Shown piece after piece: positions 1 through 9,012 of a DNA stretch of 64,000 bases. The notes under the pieces were generated by a model. It saw only the letters and a program-made list of their open reading frames with translations, searched no databases and had not been told where the DNA came from. Every line of letters begins with the position of its first letter. The first letter of the stretch is position 1. The stretch comes from Candidatus Howiella intestinavium. Lineage in GTDB: Bacteria; Bacillota; Clostridia; Oscillospirales; Acutalibacteraceae. A program made the position numbers and the translations under genes. The stretch lies in assembly GCA_904420585.1 (NCBI GenBank), contig CAJFVX010000024.1, positions 62,001-126,000 of the forward strand, given 5' to 3'.

Positions 1-1
1 T

Positions 2-1498
2 CTGGACGTCATGGGCCAGTCCATTGTGGACATGTGCAACTGGGTGGAACAAAACGGCGGCCGGGTGCTCATCTTCTGTTCTTCGGACGCCTCCCCGGCC
101 TACCGGTATCTGTGCCCCTATATCGGCGTGGAGGAGGGCGGCCGGGCCTATTCCTCGGTAAACGGCATGTACCTTTCGGACGATTTCATGATAGGCTCCG
201 AGGGCTTCCAGTTCCACTGGGATGAGCCCATGTCCACGGCCATCAACATCCGGCTGAATGATGGGGCTAAGGTCTACGCCTGGTCGGACGATGAGAGCCG
301 GCTGCCCCTGGTCTGGTCCAACGATGTGGGCAGCGGCCGGTTCGTGGTCATGAATATCGGCCTGAGCGAGAAGACCACCCGGGGCTTTACCTGCGCCTGC
401 TACAGCCTGCTGGAGGATACCTGTGTCTATCCGGTTATCAACGCTTCCTCCTTTTTTCTGGACGACTTCCCCTCGCCGGTTCCCATGGGAGACGGCCAGT
501 ATATCCGCCAGACCTACAACCGGGATATCTCCAGCTTTTATTCCAATGTCTGGTGGCCGGATATGCTCCAGTTCTGCGACGACTACGGGGTGAAATACAC
601 CGGTGTGGTCATCGAAACCTACGAGGAGGAAGTGGACGGCTCCTTCCCGAGGCAGCAGGAGCTGGAACGGTTTGAGCATTTCGGCGCGCTGCTGCTGGGT
701 CACGGCGGGGAAATCGGTCTGCACGGCTATAACCACCTGCCCCTCTGCTTTAACGGTTTTGATTTTAAGGGAGAGGTGGACTACGAAACCTGGAACCGAC
801 GGGAGGACGTCATCACCGCCGTGCAGGAACTTATCGACTTCACCTCCATGCTTTTTCCGGAAAACCAGCCGTCGGTCTATGTGCCGCCCTCCAACATCCT
901 CTCGGAAGAGGGCCGGGCGCTTCTCAAGGAGGAATTTCCCCAGATTAAAACCATCAGCAGCGTTTATCTTTATGTGGATGGCCAGATTGAATACACCCAG
1001 GAGTTTGAGGTGGCCGAGGACGGCATCGTGGAATTCCCCCGGGTCATATCCGGCGCCCTGCTGGACCAGTACATGTATTGGGCGGCCATCAACACCCTGA
1101 ATATGTACTATGTCAACTCCCACTTCATCCATCCCGACGACGTGCTGGACGAAGACCGGGGCGCGGCCCTGGGCTGGGAGCAGCTCCACGAGAACCTGGG
1201 GAATTACATGGACTGGCTGTACACCTCCGCCCCCAACATCCGCAACCTGGTGGCCAGCGATTCGGCCCGGGCGGTGCAGCGGTACGACGCCCTTTCGGTG
1301 GAACGGTCCGACGACGAGGATGGGATCCATCTGCGGCTGACCGGCTTCTGGGATGAGGCCTACCTGATGGTGCGCTGCAACAAGGGAAAGCCGGGCCAGG
1401 TGGCCGGCGGTACCATCGAGCACATCGCGGGGGATTATTACCTTTTGCGGGCCACCGAAGCCCAGGTGGACATTTCCATAGAGGGGGAGACGGCATGA
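2..1498 (+). CDS. DUF2194 / PelA-like deacetylase protein (5' partial)
   Basis: The reading frame is open to the window edge, so the N-terminus (probably signal or anchor) is missing. The visible part has an N-terminal alpha/beta segment and then a polysaccharide-deacetylase (CE4/NodB-like) region. An Asp-Asp pair lies in the context FFLDDFPSP near base 459, and an H-x3-H motif (LHGYNH) near base 722 fits the metal-binding histidines of that fold. Immediately downstream, overlapping by ATGA, is pelF, then pelG. In Gram-positive Pel loci a PelA-type deacetylase sits at this place, so I infer that it de-N-acetylates the exported polymer. The assignment to DUF2194 is by recognition of sequence pattern; activity is inference. 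Confidence 0.8.
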   Translation: MDVMGQSIVDMCNWVEQNGGRVLIFCSSDASPAYRYLCPYIGVEEGGRAYSSVNGMYLSDDFMIGSEGFQFHWDEPMSTAINIRLNDGAKVYAWSDDESRLPLVWSNDVGSGRFVVMNIGLSEKTTRGFTCACYSLLEDTCVYPVINASSFFLDDFPSPVPMGDGQYIRQTYNRDISSFYSNVWWPDMLQFCDDYGVKYTGVVIETYEEEVDGSFPRQQELERFEHFGALLLGHGGEIGLHGYNHLPLCFNGFDFKGEVDYETWNRREDVITAVQELIDFTSMLFPENQPSVYVPPSNILSEEGRALLKEEFPQIKTISSVYLYVDGQIEYTQEFEVAEDGIVEFPRVISGALLDQYMYWAAINTLNMYYVNSHFIHPDDVLDEDRGAALGWEQLHENLGNYMDWLYTSAPNIRNLVASDSARAVQRYDALSVERSDDEDGIHLRLTGFWDEAYLMVRCNKGKPGQVAGGTIEHIAGDYYLLRATEAQVDISIEGETA

Positions 1499-2922
1499 GG
1501 GTCTGCATGGTTCTGGAGGGATGCTATCCTTACGTCCGCGGCGGTGTATCCACCTGGACCCACTCCCTCATCACCTCCAACCCCCAGCACGAATACGTCC
1601 TCTGGCTCATCGGAGCCAAGGCGGAGGACAGGGGGAACTTCAAGTATGAAATACCGAAGAACGTGGTGGAAATCCATGAAATCTTTCTGGACGACGCCCT
1701 GCGCCTGCGGGGCAGCGCCCGGGACCGGTTTCACTTTAACCGGCAGCAGACGGCGGCTTTAAAAGAGCTGATACTCTGCGGCCGGCCGGACTGGGAAACC
1801 CTTTTTGACCTGTATCATACAAAGCGGGTCAGCGCCCTGTCCTTTCTCATGAGCGAGGATTTTTTGAAAATCCTCATCGAGGTCTGTGAGGAAAAGTACC
1901 CTTACATCTCCTTTGCCGACTTTTTCCACAGCATCCGCTCCATGTTCCTGCCTATACTCTACCTGCTGGGGCAGGAGGCGCCCGAGGCGGATGTCTACCA
2001 CGCCTCCTCCACAGGCTACGGAGGCGTATTGGCCGCCCTGGGGGCCTGGAAGTACAGCCGCCCCTACCTGCTGACCGAGCATGGCATCTACACAAGGGAG
2101 CGGGAGGAGGAAATCCTGCGGGCCAAGTGGATCCCGCCCCGGTTCCGGCAGCAGTGGATCAACCTGTTTTACATGCTCTCCAGCTGCGCCTACGAGCGGG
2201 CGGACGGGGTGACCTCCCTTTTCCAGCGGTATGCCGACATCCAGGCCGAGCTGGGATGCGACCCGGCCAAGCAGCAGGTTATCGGCAACGGCATACGGGT
2301 GGAGCGGTTCGCCGCCGTGCCGGACAAGGAGCCGGACGGCTATGTGGATATTGCGGCGGTTGTCCGCATCCACCCCATCAAGGATATCAAGACCCTCATC
2401 CAGGCCTTTTTCGCCTTAAAGCAGCGCATGCCCAATGTGCGGCTGCACATACTGGGGGACACGGACGACGAGGAGTACGCCGAGGAGTGCCGGGCTCTGA
2501 TACGGGAACTGCAGATAGAGGATCTGGATATGCCGGGCAACGTGGACGTTCTTGCTTATCTGGCCCGCACCGATTTTACGGTGCTTTCCAGCATATCGGA
2601 GGGGCAGCCTCTGGCCGTGCTGGAATCCCTGGCGGCCGGGCGGCCCTGCGTCACCACCGACGTGGGCTGCTGCCGGGGCCTGCTGGAGGGGAACGAGGGC
2701 GACGATTACGGTCCGGCGGGCATTGTGGTGCCGCCCATGCACCCCAAGGCCCTGGCCAACGCCATGGAGCTCATGGCCGCCCGGGAAGAAATGCGCCGGG
2801 AGATGGGGGAGGCCGGCCGGAAACGGGTAAACACCTATTACCTGCACGACGACATGGTGCAGAACTACAATCGGGCCTATGAGGAGGTGGCCGGCCGATG
2901 GCGGGCATTGGATTTGAACTGA
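1495..2922 (+). CDS. pelF: PelF-like GT4 glycosyltransferase
   Basis: This is a cytoplasmic retaining glycosyltransferase of 475 residues, the usual PelF length. PelF polymerises UDP-N-acetylhexosamine into Pel polysaccharide together with the membrane protein PelG. The N-terminus has the acceptor-side glycine motif (YPYVRGGVSTW), and the GT4 E-x7-E motif is present as SISEGQPLAVLE (E369, E377), followed by the AAGRPCVTTDVG nucleotide-sugar loop. The ATG overlaps the stop of the preceding deacetylase gene by 4 bases, and the gene overlaps pelG by 25 bases, so the three are translationally coupled. Confidence 0.9.
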   Translation: MRVCMVLEGCYPYVRGGVSTWTHSLITSNPQHEYVLWLIGAKAEDRGNFKYEIPKNVVEIHEIFLDDALRLRGSARDRFHFNRQQTAALKELILCGRPDWETLFDLYHTKRVSALSFLMSEDFLKILIEVCEEKYPYISFADFFHSIRSMFLPILYLLGQEAPEADVYHASSTGYGGVLAALGAWKYSRPYLLTEHGIYTREREEEILRAKWIPPRFRQQWINLFYMLSSCAYERADGVTSLFQRYADIQAELGCDPAKQQVIGNGIRVERFAAVPDKEPDGYVDIAAVVRIHPIKDIKTLIQAFFALKQRMPNVRLHILGDTDDEEYAEECRALIRELQIEDLDMPGNVDVLAYLARTDFTVLSSISEGQPLAVLESLAAGRPCVTTDVGCCRGLLEGNEGDDYGPAGIVVPPMHPKALANAMELMAAREEMRREMGEAGRKRVNTYYLHDDMVQNYNRAYEEVAGRWRALDLN

Positions 2923-4406
2923 AAAAGCTGTTTTCCCGCAAGGGGCTGCTTGCCACCGTCCGGGCCTATACCTATGCCACCCTGGTCTGCGCCGGCCCCA
3001 TGCTGCTGGGATACCTGCTGCTGCTGCTTTCCATGCTCATGGCCGACGCGGCGGGGACGCCCCGGTCCGACCGGGAGCTGCTGGTGACCATGCTGACCCA
3101 CGCCCTGCTGGCCTCCCTGACGGTCACCTCCCTTTTCTCCATGCTGACCACCCGCTTCTGCGCGGATATGATATATGAAAAGAAATACGAATCCATTTTT
3201 CCCTCCTTTTACGGCAGCCTCTGGATGATGCTGCTGGTCGGGGGCCTGGGCTACGGCATATTCCTGTTTTTCTCGGGCGTGGGGCTTTTGTACCAGGTGC
3301 TTTCCTTTGTCTTTTTCATGGTGCTTATCGTCACCTGGACCGAAATCAACTATTTGACCATGCTCAAGGACTACCGCAGTATCCTCCTTGCTTTTATAGT
3401 CGCCGTAGCGGCGGCCCTGCTGCTGGGGGCGGCCCTCATCTGGCTCGCTCATGTGGAGGCGGTGGCGGCCCTGCTGTTTTCGGTGACCGTAGGCTATGCC
3501 ATTATGATGGTCTGGTACTTTGTCCTGCTCTACCGCTATTTTCCCGAGGGCTTTGGCACCTCCATGCGCTTTTTGGAGTGGTTCGACCGGACGCCCCAGC
3601 TGGGCTTTACCGGCTTTTTCGTCACCCTGGGACTGTTCGGCCACCTGGTCATCATGTGGTGGTGCAGCCGCCTTTCGGTGCAGGTGGAAGGGCTTTTCTA
3701 CGGCGCGCCCACCTACGACGTGCCGGCCATCTTCGCCTTTTTCTCCATCCTCATCACCACGGTGAACTTCACCACCTCGGTGGAAACCCGTTTCTATCCC
3801 CGCTACAAGGCCTATTTCAGCCTGTTTAACGACGGCGGCTCCATCGAGGACATCAATGAAGCCGAAAAGGTCATGATCCATGTGCTCAGCGAGGAGATGG
3901 GGTATCTGGCCCTAAAGCAGCTGTTCAGCACCCTGCTGTTCATTATCCTGGGCAGCATCCTGCTGCCTATACTGCCCCTGGGCTTTAATTCGGAGATGCT
4001 GCGGATTTACCGGGTCATCTGCGTGGGATATGCTTTCTACGCCATCGGCAACAGCCTCATGCTGATTTCCCAGTATTTTGCCGATTTGAAGGGCGCCCTG
4101 CTTTCGTCGGCGGTCTTTGCATTGGTATCCAATCTGGCCACCCTGCTGCTGGCCATCTTTGTCAGGGGATTCTATGGCTTCGGCTTTGTGCTGGGCGGCG
4201 CGGCCTTCTGTGCCGTGGCCTTCTTCCGGCTGTGCTGGTATCTAAAAAACCTGAAATTCCACGTGCTCAGCCGGCAGCCCCTGTTTGCCAGCGGCCGCAG
4301 AGGGATTTTCACCCGCCTGGCCGACCGGCTGGAAAACCGGGCTGCCCGGGTGCAGAACAGACGCTATCAATTTTCCCACAAAAAGGAAGGGGAGGAATCG
4401 GTTTGA
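2898..4406 (+). CDS. pelG: PelG-like membrane transporter
   Basis: This protein of 502 residues has roughly 12 hydrophobic membrane segments and belongs to the PelG branch of the MOP flippase superfamily. The N-terminus (MAGIGFELKKLF) is the typical PelG signature. With PelF it is thought to form the inner-membrane Pel synthase/exporter. It starts inside the pelF coding region and its stop overlaps the next gene. The last ~30 residues are basic and probably cytoplasmic. pelD and pelE homologues, expected upstream in Gram-positive loci, would lie outside the window. Confidence 0.9.
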   Translation: MAGIGFELKKLFSRKGLLATVRAYTYATLVCAGPMLLGYLLLLLSMLMADAAGTPRSDRELLVTMLTHALLASLTVTSLFSMLTTRFCADMIYEKKYESIFPSFYGSLWMMLLVGGLGYGIFLFFSGVGLLYQVLSFVFFMVLIVTWTEINYLTMLKDYRSILLAFIVAVAAALLLGAALIWLAHVEAVAALLFSVTVGYAIMMVWYFVLLYRYFPEGFGTSMRFLEWFDRTPQLGFTGFFVTLGLFGHLVIMWWCSRLSVQVEGLFYGAPTYDVPAIFAFFSILITTVNFTTSVETRFYPRYKAYFSLFNDGGSIEDINEAEKVMIHVLSEEMGYLALKQLFSTLLFIILGSILLPILPLGFNSEMLRIYRVICVGYAFYAIGNSLMLISQYFADLKGALLSSAVFALVSNLATLLLAIFVRGFYGFGFVLGGAAFCAVAFFRLCWYLKNLKFHVLSRQPLFASGRRGIFTRLADRLENRAARVQNRRYQFSHKKEGEESV

Positions 4407-6148
4407 AAAAATTGCTGTCAGCAGTGGCCCTGCTCTTGTCCCTCAGCCTGTTTCTAGGTTCCTGCGGGGACAGTGCGGCCGACGCCCCCACGGCCTCGGG
4501 CAGCGAGGCCCAGGCGGCTACCATCGACGACCTGCAAATCCGGGACTCCGAGACCATTTACAAGGATGACGACGAGGATTCGGTGGTCACCATGTATCTG
4601 ACGGTCAGCCAGGGCAACGCCGCCGAAAATACCAATCACACCTGGCAGGACGTCAACGACCACTCGGTCTATTACTACGAGGAGCAGGGACTGGAGCGGT
4701 ACGCCGTGGAGGGCATCCTGCAGGTAGGGGACGAAAACGGCCCCATCCAGGGCATGTTCGGCTACGGGGAATTCGCCCCCAACTGCACCGTGACCATCCG
4801 GGGCAAGACCAGCACCCGTTCCCCCCAGAAGTCCTATCGCATCGAAATCAACAAAAACGAGGGATACTGGCGGGAACAGCGGGTTATCAACCTGAATAAG
4901 CATGTGTACGATTCGGTGCGCTTCCGCAACAAGTTAAGCTATGACCTGCTGAAGACCATCCCCGGCGCCTTCAGCTGCCGCACCCAGTTTGTCCATCTGT
5001 ATGTAAAAGACCTGACCGAGGGGAATACCGCCGCTGCCTTCCAGGACTACGGGCTGTACACCCAGGTGGAGCAAATCAACAAAGCCTATCTGCGCAACCA
5101 CGGCCTGGACGAAAACGGGCAGCTGTACAAGGCCACTATGTTTGAGTTTATGCGGTATGAGGACGCCATCAAGCTGTCCTCCGACCCCTCCTACGACCTG
5201 ACCGCCTTTGAGCAGATTCTGGAGGTCAAGGGCAACGACGATCACACCAAGCTCATCAATATGCTGGACGACCTGAACAACTACGCCATCCCCATAGAAA
5301 CCACCTTTGAAAAGTATTTTGACGAGGAGAATTATTTTACCTGGCTTGCCTTCCAAATCCTGACGGGGAATATCGACACCATCAACCAGAACTTTTTCCT
5401 CTACAGCTTCCAGAACGGGCAGAAGTTTTACTTTATTTCCTGGGACAACGACGGCGCCTGGAGCTATGAGGAGGACATTCTCTACCGGGGCCGCCCCAGT
5501 GGGTATTACTACATGCAGGGGGTCTCCAACTACTGGGGCTCCATCCTGCACCAGCGGGTGCTGAAATCCGACACCTACCGGCAGATGCTGGACGATAAGA
5601 TAAACGAGCTGCGGGCGTCCATAACAGCCCAGCGGGTGGCCGGGATGGTGGAAACCTACAGCGCCATCGTGATTCCCTATCTGACCAGCCTGCCCGACTC
5701 CATGTACGCCACCCGCTCCATGGCGGAGGTGGAGCAGATCCTGCCCGCTATTTCCCGGGAAATGGACCACCGGTACGAGGCCTACCAAACCAGCCTGCAA
5801 AGCCCCATGCCCTTCTATCTGGGAGAGCCGGAGCCGGCGGACGGCGGCCTGTCCTTCGGCTGGGATTCCTCCTATGACTTCGACGGGGAAAAGATCACCT
5901 ATAAGTTCGAGCTGGCCCGGGACTATCTTTTCCAGGACACGGTCAGCGTCCAGGACGGGCTGGTGATTCCCCAGGCCTTTACGGAGGAGCTGCCCGAAGG
6001 GGAGTACTTCTACCGGGTCACGGCCACCAACGAAAGCGGCTACACCCAGACGGCCATGGAGGCCTACGACGCCCTGGACGAAACCCGGCACTACGGTGTG
6101 GTGAATTTCTACGTCCAGGCCGACGGCAGCATCCTCTGGGATGTGTAA
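4403..6148 (+). CDS. CotH-kinase family lipoprotein
   Basis: The preferred start is a TTG overlapping the pelG stop (TTGA), preceded by GGGGAGG. It gives a clean lipoprotein signal peptide (MKKLLSAVALLLSLSLFLGSC), so the mature protein would be anchored outside the membrane. The CotH fold is seen as an RGKTST...KSYRIEIN segment and the catalytic-type motif SWDNDGAW (W347, D348, D350). CotH proteins are atypical secreted kinases that phosphorylate spore coat proteins in Bacillus. A substrate here is unknown. A C-terminal beta-rich domain after about residue 470 looks fibronectin-like. CotH, VTC and DUF4956 genes often travel together; here they are embedded in a Pel operon. Confidence 0.85.
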   Translation: MKKLLSAVALLLSLSLFLGSCGDSAADAPTASGSEAQAATIDDLQIRDSETIYKDDDEDSVVTMYLTVSQGNAAENTNHTWQDVNDHSVYYYEEQGLERYAVEGILQVGDENGPIQGMFGYGEFAPNCTVTIRGKTSTRSPQKSYRIEINKNEGYWREQRVINLNKHVYDSVRFRNKLSYDLLKTIPGAFSCRTQFVHLYVKDLTEGNTAAAFQDYGLYTQVEQINKAYLRNHGLDENGQLYKATMFEFMRYEDAIKLSSDPSYDLTAFEQILEVKGNDDHTKLINMLDDLNNYAIPIETTFEKYFDEENYFTWLAFQILTGNIDTINQNFFLYSFQNGQKFYFISWDNDGAWSYEEDILYRGRPSGYYYMQGVSNYWGSILHQRVLKSDTYRQMLDDKINELRASITAQRVAGMVETYSAIVIPYLTSLPDSMYATRSMAEVEQILPAISREMDHRYEAYQTSLQSPMPFYLGEPEPADGGLSFGWDSSYDFDGEKITYKFELARDYLFQDTVSVQDGLVIPQAFTEELPEGEYFYRVTATNESGYTQTAMEAYDALDETRHYGVVNFYVQADGSILWDV

Positions 6149-6158
6149 GGAGCGGCCT

Positions 6159-6866
6159 ATGCGGTTTCGACATGAACTGAAATATCTGATAAACGAAGGG
6201 GACGCGGCCCTTATCCGCCAGCGGCTGGATGCGGCGCTGCAGCCGGACGCCCACGCCTTAAACGGCCGGTATCACATCCGCAGCTTATATTTCGACGATT
6301 ACTACGACACGGCCTATCTGGATAAGCTGGGCGGCTTTGGAGACCGGCGGAAATACCGCATCCGCATCTACAATTTGAGCGACCAGGTCATCCGGCTGGA
6401 GTGCAAAATCAAGCGGGATTCCTATATCTGCAAGTTAAGCGCCCCTCTGACCCGGGAGGAGCTGGACGGGATATGGGCTGGCCGCTGCGGCTTTCTTCTG
6501 GAGCGGCCGGAACCCGTCTGCCGGCAGTTTTACTATGAGCATACGGCCCGGGTCCTGCGCCCGCGGGTATATGTGGATTACGAGCGGGAGCCCTACGTGC
6601 TGGAGGCGGGGGATGTGCGCGTGACCTTCGACCGGGACGTGCGGGCCGCCTATCCCGGCCGGCCCATGTTCGACGGGGACCTTTTCTTTACCCATGCGCT
6701 GGAACCGGGCAAGCTGGTTATGGAGGTCAAATACACCGAATTTCTGCCTAAACTGGTGCAGCAGATCCTGCCGCCCCGGGCGGCCGAGCGGAGCGCGGTG
6801 TCCAAATATACCCTTTGCTGCGATAGAGTCAATCATCTGACGGCGAAAAATTTCCAAACTGTTTGA
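6159..6866 (+). CDS. VTC-domain (polyphosphate polymerase-like) protein
   Basis: This cytoplasmic protein of 235 residues has the VTC catalytic-tunnel fold. The signature residues are visible: RHELKYLI at the N-terminus, RKYRIRIYN, ECKIKR, VYVDYERE and the terminal LVMEVKYTEFLP. Eukaryotic VTC4 with this fold makes polyphosphate from ATP; bacterial homologues are unproven. The start at 6159 follows AAGGAG, 10 bases after the CotH stop. No SPX domain or transmembrane segment is present, so any membrane partner must be separate, most obviously the DUF4956 protein encoded next. Substrate and product here are inference. Confidence 0.85.
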   Translation: MRFRHELKYLINEGDAALIRQRLDAALQPDAHALNGRYHIRSLYFDDYYDTAYLDKLGGFGDRRKYRIRIYNLSDQVIRLECKIKRDSYICKLSAPLTREELDGIWAGRCGFLLERPEPVCRQFYYEHTARVLRPRVYVDYEREPYVLEAGDVRVTFDRDVRAAYPGRPMFDGDLFFTHALEPGKLVMEVKYTEFLPKLVQQILPPRAAERSAVSKYTLCCDRVNHLTAKNFQTV

Positions 6867-6877
6867 GGAGGCGTCCC

Positions 6878-7555
6878 ATGAGCGTTCAAGACATTATTAA
6901 AAATTCCTTTTTGGAATCCTTCAACAACACCTTTACCCTTTCTTCCCTTGTCTCCATGGCCATTGCCCTGCTGGCGGCCCTGGTTTTCGGCCTGCTGATT
7001 TTCCTTATCTACAACAAATTCTACCGGGGCGTGGTGTACAACCGCAGCTTCGCCATCACCCTTATCGGCATGACGGTGATGACGGCTATGGTAACCCTGG
7101 CCATCTCCACCAACATCGTTATTTCCTTAGGTATGGTGGGCGCTTTGAGTATCGTCCGCTACCGGACGGCGGTCAAGGAGCCCCTGGATTTGCTCTATCT
7201 GTTCTGGGCCATCACCACCGGCATCGCCGCCGGGGCCCAGATGTACACCCTGGCCATCATGGCCGGCGTGATTATGACCCTGGTGCTGCTTGTCTTCAAC
7301 CGCCGCTCCAAGGGAGGACGGCTGTACATTGTCATCGTCCACTATAAGGACGAGCTGACCTCCGACCTTATCCGCAAGGCCATGGCCAGCTATAAATACC
7401 GCACCAAGTCCAAGACCCTCCGGGGAGAGACCACCGAAATGGCCATGGAGGTCAGCGTGCCCAACCAGAATATGACCTTTGTAGAGCGGCTGCGGGCCAT
7501 TGACGGGGTGGAGGATGTGACGGCCATCCAGTACGACGGAGAGTACCATGGGTAA
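6878..7555 (+). CDS. DUF4956 membrane protein
   Basis: The protein has about 225 residues with three to four N-terminal membrane helices (residues ~20-150) followed by a soluble C-terminal domain with an ACT/ferredoxin-like pattern (LYIVIVHYKDE...). The conserved segment SIVRYRTAVKEPLDLLYLFWAI is typical of DUF4956. It follows the VTC gene with a GAGGAG ribosome site at 6865-6870 and overlaps the next gene by 8 bases. The family is of unknown function but is regularly coupled with VTC and CotH proteins. I infer that it is the membrane component of that module. Confidence 0.85.
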   Translation: MSVQDIIKNSFLESFNNTFTLSSLVSMAIALLAALVFGLLIFLIYNKFYRGVVYNRSFAITLIGMTVMTAMVTLAISTNIVISLGMVGALSIVRYRTAVKEPLDLLYLFWAITTGIAAGAQMYTLAIMAGVIMTLVLLVFNRRSKGGRLYIVIVHYKDELTSDLIRKAMASYKYRTKSKTLRGETTEMAMEVSVPNQNMTFVERLRAIDGVEDVTAIQYDGEYHG

Positions 7556-8948
7556 AGCATGCCGGGCGATAGCCTGCTGTCTTTCGGCGGCCCTGCTTGC
7601 AGGCGCGGCCGGCTGCGGACGGGATGCCCAGCCGGCAGCCTCGGCCCAGCGGCCGTCGGTCAGCCGGACCTATGAGGCAAGCGATGACGTGCTCTATAAC
7701 CCCCTTACAGGCTTTGCCCCCGAGGCGGACGACCCGGATGCGGTGGGGGCGCATACCCTGGTATACATAGAAGTCCTCTGGAAGGACATCGAGCCGGAGG
7801 AGGGGGTCTACGATTTCACCCTTCTGGAAGAGAAAAACAACCTGGAGCAGTGGCGGCAGGAAGGCAAGCACGCCGTGCTGCGGTTTATGTGCGACAAGCC
7901 CTCGGAGGAAGAACATATGGACATCCCGGAGTGGCTGTATGAAAAGACGGGAGACGGCAGTTTTTACGCCTATGACGAAACCCACAAGGGTTATTCTCCC
8001 GACTATTCCAACCCGGTCTTTATCGCGGCCCACGAAAAGGCCATAGAGGCCCTGGGGGAGGCCTTGGGCCGGGACACCTTTGTCAGCTATGTGGAACTGG
8101 GGAGCCTGGGGCACTGGGGCGAGTGGCATGTCAATTACGATGAAGGAATTGTGCGCCTCCCCAAGGAGGCGGTGCGGGAGCAGTATGTGACCCCTTATCT
8201 AACCGCTTTCCCACAGGCAAAAATGCTCATGCGCCGCCCCTTCAACACGGCGGCCAAATACGGCTTCGGCCTGTATGACGACACCGCCGGCCACCCCGAA
8301 TCCACCGCCGACTGGCTGGACTGGATTGAGAACGGCGGGGATTACAGCCAGGCCCAAGAGACCGATGCCCTGACCCCCATGCCCGACGCCTGGCAGACGG
8401 CCCCCATAGGCGGGGAACTCAACAGCGATTTAACCATGCAGTACATGCTCACCGACGGCCTGCAGACCACCCTGCAGCTGCTGCAGGCCTCCCATACAAC
8501 CTTTTTGGGGCCCAACTGCCCTACCGGCCGCAGCGAGCGGAGCGGAGAAGGCTGCGAGGAGGGGATTGCGGCGGTGCATAATACGCTGGGATACCGCCTG
8601 CGCATAGCCGAGGCGGTTTACTATCCCGCCAATGGGGAAGAGCCGCCGGCCTGCCGCCTGGAATGGGCCAACGACGGCATCGCCCCCATGTACTGGGACT
8701 GGCCGGTGTACCTCTATACCCTGGACGCCGCCGGCCAGGTGACCGGCAGGTACCCGGTGGACCTGGAAACCACCAGCCTTTTGCCGGGGAAGACGTATGA
8801 AACCCTGACCGAACTGGATGGAGCGGCTCTGGGGGAGGGTGCATCCCTCTGCCTGGGCATAGAGGATCCCATGACCGGCCGGCCGGCCGTATCCTTCGGT
8901 ATGCAGACCGAGACGGTGGACGGCATGGCCTGCTTGTTCACCTTCTGA
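7548..8948 (+). CDS. DUF4832-domain lipoprotein (glycosidase-like barrel)
   Basis: This predicted lipoprotein of 466 residues has a signal peptide ending in the lipobox LLAGAAGC. The body begins with the DUF4874/DUF4832 pattern (YNPLTGFAP, VYIEVLWKDIEPEEGVYDF), a TIM-barrel arrangement resembling GH-A glycosidases. The motif ELGSLGHWGEWHV holds conserved acidic residues where such barrels keep the catalytic acid. A beta-sandwich probably forms the C-terminus. In this operon it could process or bind the exported polysaccharide at the cell surface, similar in place to the hydrolase domain of PelA. No activity is proven for the family as far as I know. Confidence 0.75.
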   Translation: MGKACRAIACCLSAALLAGAAGCGRDAQPAASAQRPSVSRTYEASDDVLYNPLTGFAPEADDPDAVGAHTLVYIEVLWKDIEPEEGVYDFTLLEEKNNLEQWRQEGKHAVLRFMCDKPSEEEHMDIPEWLYEKTGDGSFYAYDETHKGYSPDYSNPVFIAAHEKAIEALGEALGRDTFVSYVELGSLGHWGEWHVNYDEGIVRLPKEAVREQYVTPYLTAFPQAKMLMRRPFNTAAKYGFGLYDDTAGHPESTADWLDWIENGGDYSQAQETDALTPMPDAWQTAPIGGELNSDLTMQYMLTDGLQTTLQLLQASHTTFLGPNCPTGRSERSGEGCEEGIAAVHNTLGYRLRIAEAVYYPANGEEPPACRLEWANDGIAPMYWDWPVYLYTLDAAGQVTGRYPVDLETTSLLPGKTYETLTELDGAALGEGASLCLGIEDPMTGRPAVSFGMQTETVDGMACLFTF

Positions 8949-9012
8949 TTGGAGAGGGCGCCGCGGCCGGCGGAAGGCCCGGCCATAAGATAAAAACCGC
9001 GGGAGGTGGCAT

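Noticed and set aside
4232..4402. Longer N-terminus for the CotH protein
   Set aside because: It overlaps the end of pelG and would bury the lipoprotein signal peptide. The TTG at 4403 gives a regular signal.
2..4406. Complete pel locus
   Set aside because: pelD and pelE homologues are not visible because the window starts within the deacetylase gene; only pelF, pelG and the deacetylase can be stated.
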